Below are positions 58,719 through 64,000 of a stretch of DNA of 64,000 nt, piece by piece. The notes beneath the pieces were generated by a model. It was not told the origin of the DNA. It saw nothing but the letters and a program-made list of their open reading frames with translations, and ran no database searches. Numbering within the stretch: the stretch's first letter is position 1; the number at the start of each line of letters is the position of its first letter. Made by a program: the position numbers and the translations under genes. Source of the DNA: Ignelater luminosus (lineage: Eukaryota > Arthropoda > Insecta > Coleoptera > Elateridae); NCBI GenBank assembly GCA_011009095.1, contig VTPC01005723.1, positions 809,121 to 873,120 of the forward strand, in the 5' to 3' direction.

Positions 58719-60194
58719 TTATATAACACTCAATGCTTGTTTTAAGTCATCAATTAAATCTTCAACATCTTCTAATCCCACTGATAAACGTATAAGATTG
58801 TCAGTTATCTTCAAGACTCGCCTTTGATCCTCTGGCACTGATGCATGAGTCATAACAGAACTATTGAAAACAAAATGACATTTACACAATTATACAAACT
58901 TTTTTTCACTGATGGAACTTACGGTAATTCTGCTAAACTCTCATAACCTCCTAAACTTTCAGCTAATGTGAAGACTTTCAAAGTACTTAAAAATTTCTTT
59001 GAATCTTCTAATCCTCCCTTTATATAAAATGTCACCATTCCACTATGACCTGATGTTTGTTTTTTACATAATTCGTGTTGAGGATGTGATGGTAGTCCTG
59101 CAATAAAACTCTTAACACTTAACTTCAAAACATATTCAGCTTAATTACCTGGATGGATTACTTTTTCAATTTTAGGGTGACTTTCTAAAAACTTTGCTAC
59201 AAGTAGTGAACTTTGACTGTGTTGTTTCATACGCAGTGCTAAAGTCTTTAAACTACGATTTACTTGTGAGCAATCAAATGGTGAAGGAACAATACCCATA
59301 GCTGCAAATATAAATATTAGAATATATTTTAAATATTTAATATATTTCTGTATATACCATTTTGTAAAAATCGAAGTTTTTCATGTACTTCTGAATTATT
59401 AAGTAAAATTGCACCCATAATTATATCAGAATGTCCATTCATATATTTAGTTAAAGAATGTACAGATAAATCTGCACCTAATTCTAAAGGCCTTTGTAGA
59501 TATGGAGTTAGGAAAGTATTATCGACTGCTAGGAGTATATTATGTTTTTTTGCTATTTCAGATACAGCTTTAATATCTAATACTTTAAGTAGTGGATTTG
59601 TAGGCGTTTCAATCCATATAATCTAAAATCAAAAATAAGTTTAAAGTATACTTAAGGAAAGTTACTTCTAGTTTTATTCATCACAGCCATTTACCTTTGT
59701 ATTAGAATTAATACATTTTTCAATGTTACTCAAATCTGTAACGTCAATAAAGGAAGTTGTAATTCCTAAAGGTGTTGCAACTTTACTAAACAGTCTATTA
59801 GTACCACCATAAACATCATCTCCACATATTATATGATCTCCACTTTTGAATAAACCTAGAAGTGCTGTAATTGCACCAAGACCTGAAGAAAAGCAGAGTC
59901 CATACCTAGCACCTTCTAAAGCTGCTAAGCATTCTTCCAGGACATTTCTTGAAGGATTTCCTGATCTTCCATATTCATATTTCTATAAATATAAAATTAA
60001 ATATAGAAGTAATTAAGGTAAAAATATACTGAAACTACTTTTGGATTTGCTGGGCTATGTTGCTTAAATGTTGTTGATAAAACAATTGGTGGCACTACAC
60101 TCAAAGAGTCCCATTGTTCAGGATCTTGTCCAGAGTGAATTGCGGCCGTAGAAAAACCTTTAGGGAAAGGTAAGAATCCATTGTTATCTCCCAT
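58719..60194 (-). CDS. CTH: Cystathionine gamma-lyase copy D, 392 aa
   Basis: Coding exons: 60194-60039, 59982-59695, 59622-59358, 59301-59149, 59097-58923 and 58860-58719 (stop TAA). All phases fit and no lesion is seen. The ATG is in a good place: it starts MGDNNGFLPFPKGFSTAAIH, as in copies B and C, just after the leader acceptor (60207-60208). PLP-fold landmarks: [35 protein letters not shown] (Asp182), [14 protein letters not shown] (Lys207, Schiff base), [31 protein letters not shown]. Length is close to the roughly 400 residues of animal CTH. The leader exon ends at 61884 with donor GTAAGT. It differs from copy C by scattered substitutions, so the duplication is not very recent. Cystathionine beta-lyase or gamma-synthase is less likely by overall pattern. 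Confidence 0.95.
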
Positions 60195-60206
60195 TGTAGC
60201 AATCGG

Positions 60207-62475
60207 CTGAAAAAAGTACACGTCTTGAATTAGCCGCCTTAAAAAAATCAGTTAAGGTTATTACATATAGATGGCACAAAATGTGGTAAAATTGATTTCA
60301 TATTCAAGGACGGAGAATTGCATATACAAAACGAGCTCAAGTGAAAAATTGGAAACAATTATAAGGAATTGTTTTAAATTGACGATTAGAATATACATTA
60401 AGTTCATTAAAATTTTATTTGTATTTTGTGGGATATTAACAAATTAACGTGCAGTTTAGTTTTCGTTTTAAATTTATTAAAAGTGGCATGGTTTTTATTT
60501 GCACACGTGGTTTTAAAATATATTACATCAGTAATTGTTTATTGCAAAATCAGAATGTTTACTGAATGTTTATGAAAACAAACAAAAGCAATCATTGTTA
60601 GTTTTGTAAATGCTTAAAAATACGTATGCCTCAACAAATTATTTTAAAAATTCGTCTTACCAGCGAAATATGTAGTTTGTGTATGTGCGAACTCGTTTGG
60701 CAGGAAAGGGTTTTTACCTCAGTGGCTTTTACGGGTTTTACGTCTCCGCCAAAGTAGGAATTAAGCTTTCTGAGAATTTCTCGAAATAGGTTTCCCGACG
60801 ATTTTGTAAAGATTGATAATATTTTAAGAGGGAAATCCATTAGCACATTGATCATTTTGGAAAGAAATAAAGTAGGATAACATTTTTATTATTTTATTGC
60901 CATTGAGTACAAGATGATAAAAATGTATAAAATAATGTAAAACAGAAGTGAAAGAATAGAAATTGAAAATTTAGGATTATATGAACGATCACGTTAAGGG
61001 TCAAATTTAGTTTATAGTACTGTCTAATAAGTATTGGGTCTGCGACTTGAGCTTTCATAGTTTTTGAATTTTGAAACCAATTTGTTTAATTAAATAATTA
61101 AAAAGAAAGGTTGGCGAATTTATACTTTCCAATTCTCCGTTCCTAAATTATGTGAAAAAACATACATGTAGTCTTCAAAAAATCATGCACCAATGTCTAT
61201 CTGATTTGGTGTAGGAAAAACTCTTATAATAAAATGACAGAGAAAGAAAAGCGGTCAATCAATCAAATTACAGAATTCTTAATATTTTTATTACTAACTG
61301 CACAATTTTAAATGCGTTTAAAGATTCTTATATAAATGCATTGTACTTTTTGATTGCACCTCGTATTTAACCCTTTTTTATTTTTTTAATCTTTCACAAA
61401 TAATGAAATGAAACTTGCTAGCAAAGCTTTATTTTTATTCTTAACTGAACTGTTTAAAATAAGATATTTATGACCTGTTTGTTCTACTGGTTTGGTTTAA
61501 ATCTAAGTTAAAATTAAAAGCTTCTAAAAAGGTACCTTTTTTTTTAAATCAAACAAGTTGCTATTAGCAGTAGCAGTATTCACTCTTAAAGAATTTAAAG
61601 ACATAAAGAAAATATTAGCAGAAAATCTAATTTAAAATTAAGTTGAACGGCTGTCTTAAAATTTTCAAACCTGAAATTGCTTATTTTTTTGTTTTATTGC
61701 TTAATTAGTACTGAGAGTTTTTTCTTATATGTTTTATGTTTGAACAAACATCTGGAAGCTTAATTTAGTCAAATTATTGTGTTAATATTAAATCAATTTC
61801 ACCTAATTTATCTTAATATAACCTTGAACTTAATGATAATAAATAATACAAATGAAGCAAAAATGTGTATTGTTAGTACTTACCAATTAATTTCTTAATA
61901 TCTTGTGTATGAAATAGAACTTTAGTTATTTACAACTAAACCCAGCAAGATTTATGGAAAAATTAGTAAGATTAAAATATGAATGGGGGGTTTTTAATTC
62001 TTGATAACCATTTTACGCTTAATCATATTTTATCTTATCAACTTTTACCAAAAACAGTTATTTCGTATGGTTTCTAGCTGCTGATATGTTGTTCAATTAT
62101 CGAGTAGAATGATGAAACTTATCTTGTTTGTAAGATCATTTACATTCTGCATTAGATATACATCAAAAGTACAAAGATCATTTTTTGAGAAGGTTCTTGA
62201 TACTGTTACTTGTTTATTAAATTAATATTGGAATACCTAATTGTCTATTAAGGCAATAAGGAATTTATTAAATAGCATCAGATTATTATATTTCACTGTT
62301 ACAAGGTATTAAATGTAACGATACTTTCAACGAGATAATAAACAAAGATGATTATAGAGAGTTTATCTAGATAATTGTATATTCCTTAAATAAATATTTG
62401 CGAATCAAGTGCATGTTATTCTACAAGAGAGTATAGTAACCTGAGATTTTTTTGTAGGCATATCAACAAGATTTC
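60207..62475 (-). promoter_or_regulatory. CTH copy D leader intron, 5' UTR exon and upstream homology
   Basis: The leader exon ends AATTAATTG at 61884 before GTAAGTACT; the intron runs about 1.7 kb to the acceptor at 60207-60208. Upstream homology with copy C continues to about 62475 (shared AAATAAATAT, GAATCAAGTGCATGTTATTC, TTGTAGGCAT). The transcription start is unknown. Confidence 0.55.
60667..60855 (-). other. Unidentified ORF ending at a splice donor, inside the CTH-D leader intron
   Basis: The - strand frame MINVLMDFPLKILSIFTKSS, then NLFREILRKLNSYFGGDVKP and KTLSCQTSSHIHKLHISL, runs to CATATTTCGCTG and a GTAAGACG donor near 60664. It could be a lone first exon, an alternative leader or chance. 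It has no match in the copy C leader. Confidence 0.25.
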
Positions 62476-62616
62476 ATATCACATAACTACTGCACTCAAC
62501 TAGACACTTAGAATACGATAAGACTACAATTACAAGATTCTTAATGCAACGCAATAATAATAAAAAATACTAATTACTCAAATAGTCCAGGGAATAGAGA
62601 CATATTTGCTTACAAA

Positions 62617-64000
62617 AGGTTATGTAGTTCTAATTTTTGAATATGTTGTTTATATTGGTGCCCTAGTGAAAAACCCAAGTTTTTGACCTCGTCTCCCCTG
62701 TGCGGGCGCCGTGGGGCCCCAAAAACCACCGAAATTCCGGACTTTTTTCAGTTTTTCGATAATATCTTTTTACCAAAGCATTACAGAGGAAAAAGTTTTA
62801 ATTAAAAGTTGTAGAGCAATACATGTGCTACAACTTTTATATGAAAAATGTTTTTGTAGAACTATTAGGTAGATAGTTACGCTTCATCAAAGTTACCAAT
62901 TTTTCGTAAAAATGATATTTTTTTGATATTTTTGATTTTTTTAAAACCAGTTTTATTACTAGTTAATTTATTATTATTATTATTATTAATAATAATATAA
63001 TGAATTTATATAAATTAAAATATTAATCATGAAACCTGATGAGCATTTGAAATAGCAACATTAAAATGGAAAGATGAAGGAGCTGATTACCAATTTTTAT
63101 AATTATAATAATAAGAAATATTATGACAATGCAGATACTACAGTAATAAGAAAAGTTATAACTTCCTACGTTTAGCTATGGTTTCTGGCTACGAAGCTTC
63201 AGCCAGTTCTTCTTCAACTTTTTCCAGTAGCAGCTTAGTTGGGTCGTCTTTTTCATTTTCATCAGGTATGATGTCCTCTGTATTTTCACAAGTTTGTCCA
63301 GAGCAGTATTTACAAATGATAGAGCACCTGAGTCCGGTCTTTCTACAGCTGCAGTGCATCCTTTCTTGCAGTGACCGGAAATGAAAGTCAGAAGTGACTG
63401 AGGAACTGGATCCCTGGTGGTTTTAATAGGAACAAGTCTGTCTTTCTTCCATTCCCAGTCCACTTTGGACATGGTACATAGCAGCATCCTGTGTTGGTGG
63501 TAGCTCTGCAAGATTGAATTTGCTGCCAGTAGCAGATTTGGAGAAGAGGTGATCACGCAAAATATTTAATGTTGTTGCATTGTCACCACCATAAAGATGA
63601 AGAAGTATACGTTTTATGTGAAATTAACATTATATTATTATTATTAATAATAATAACAATAAATTAAATAGTAATAAAACTGTTTTTAAAAAATTCTAAA
63701 ATTTCAAAACAGTATCATTTTTATGGAAAATTGGTAATTTTGATGAAGCGTAACTACCTACCTAATAGTTCTACAAAAATATTTTTCATACAAAAGGTGT
63801 AGCAAATGTATTGCTCTACAACTTTTAATTAAAACTTCTTCCTCTGTAATACTTTGGTAAAAAGATATTATCGAAAAACTGAAAAAAGTCCGGAATTTTT
63901 ATGGTTTTTGGGGCCCCACGACGCCCGCACAGGGGCGGCGAGGTCGAAAACTAGGGCACCGATATACACAACATATCCAAAAACTAGAACTACATAACCT
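62617..64000. mobile_element. Second long-TIR (fold-back) element, runs off the window
   Basis: 62617-63002 and 63629-64000 are inverted copies (start AGGTTATGTAGTTCTA; shared GGTGCCCTAG, CCCCTGTGCGGGCG, GTGGGGCCCCAAAAACCA, AAAAGTTGTAGAGCAA, GTTACGCTTCATCAAA, AACAGTTTTATTACTA). The right arm is cut by the window end, so tips and target duplication are unknown. The 626-bp centre carries a decayed coding region. The arms contain a GC-rich block unusual for this region. Confidence 0.82.
63176..63590 (-). pseudogene. C-terminal fragment of a repeat-associated cysteine-rich (CXC-like) protein
   Basis: On the - strand: LYGGDNATTLNILRDHLFSK, then LAELPPTQDAAMYHVQ; in another frame VDWEWKKDRLVPIKTTRDPV and PQSLLTFISGHCKKGC; then MHCSCRKTGLRCSIICKYC and SGQTCEN, followed by an acidic tail ending EEELAEAS at 63176. 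The series LPPT-AA-YH, W-W, V-P, C-x-C/C-R-K-x-G-L-x-C is how I remember the end of a group of uncharacterised invertebrate proteins with a tesmin/TSO1-like cysteine motif. At least two frame changes are present. Only the end of the protein survives. Confidence 0.55.

Noticed and set aside
1-64000. CRISPR arrays, rRNA genes, bacterial operons or ribosome binding sites
   Set aside because: None seen; introns and element types show nuclear animal DNA.

Overview
The window is AT-rich eukaryotic DNA with short GT-AG introns, Tc1/mariner, hAT, Helitron, Ty3/gypsy and LINE elements, and a tRNA-derived SINE. This points to an insect, perhaps a beetle; the species cannot be fixed from the sequence. 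Two host loci stand out: a nearly complete MYSM1-type histone H2A deubiquitinase gene (91-4108, + strand, 5' end outside the window) and a tandem array of cystathionine gamma-lyase (CTH) genes on the - strand (30.7-62.5 kb). Almost everything else is transposable-element DNA.

0-4.1 kb: MYSM1, eight exons, with SANT, SWIRM and JAMM/MPN domains. 4.1-7 kb: a small MITE, a LINE fragment and a hAT-type MITE with an 8-bp target duplication. 6.9-14.1 kb: a LINE tail containing a Ty3/gypsy element (5-bp TSD), whose own LTR is split by a Tc1/mariner element. 14.4-17 kb: a decayed pogo/Jerky-type transposase and a SINE. 18.6-26.6 kb: an old - strand gypsy element split by a younger + strand gypsy (LTRs differ at one position in 124) and by a rosa-like (DD41D) mariner with an uninterrupted 361-aa transposase. 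27.3 kb: a solo LTR of the first gypsy family.

30.7-62.5 kb: the CTH array. From right to left (the direction of transcription) there are copy D (open, 392 aa), copy C (open, 392 aa), an orphan 5'-leader copy with no coding exons (43.9-44.9 kb), copy B (open, 394 aa, with a shifted exon-1 splice donor) and copy A (pseudogene, broken by transposon insertions). Units C and D also share a second unidentified exon-like ORF and about 1.2-2 kb of upstream DNA. The array has been invaded by a Helitron, MITEs, a THAP-gene-bearing repeat, a DD34D mariner and two DD37E Tc1-like elements.

The most unusual structures are two long-inverted-repeat elements. One (45926-49428) has arms of about 0.88 kb, a possible 4-bp TTAT duplication and, in the centre, an N-terminal gene fragment. 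The other (62617 to beyond 64000) has arms of at least 0.37 kb and, in the centre, a C-terminal fragment rich in cysteine. Both fragments resemble opposite ends of one family of repeat-associated invertebrate proteins, which suggests deletion derivatives of a poorly described long-TIR DNA transposon.
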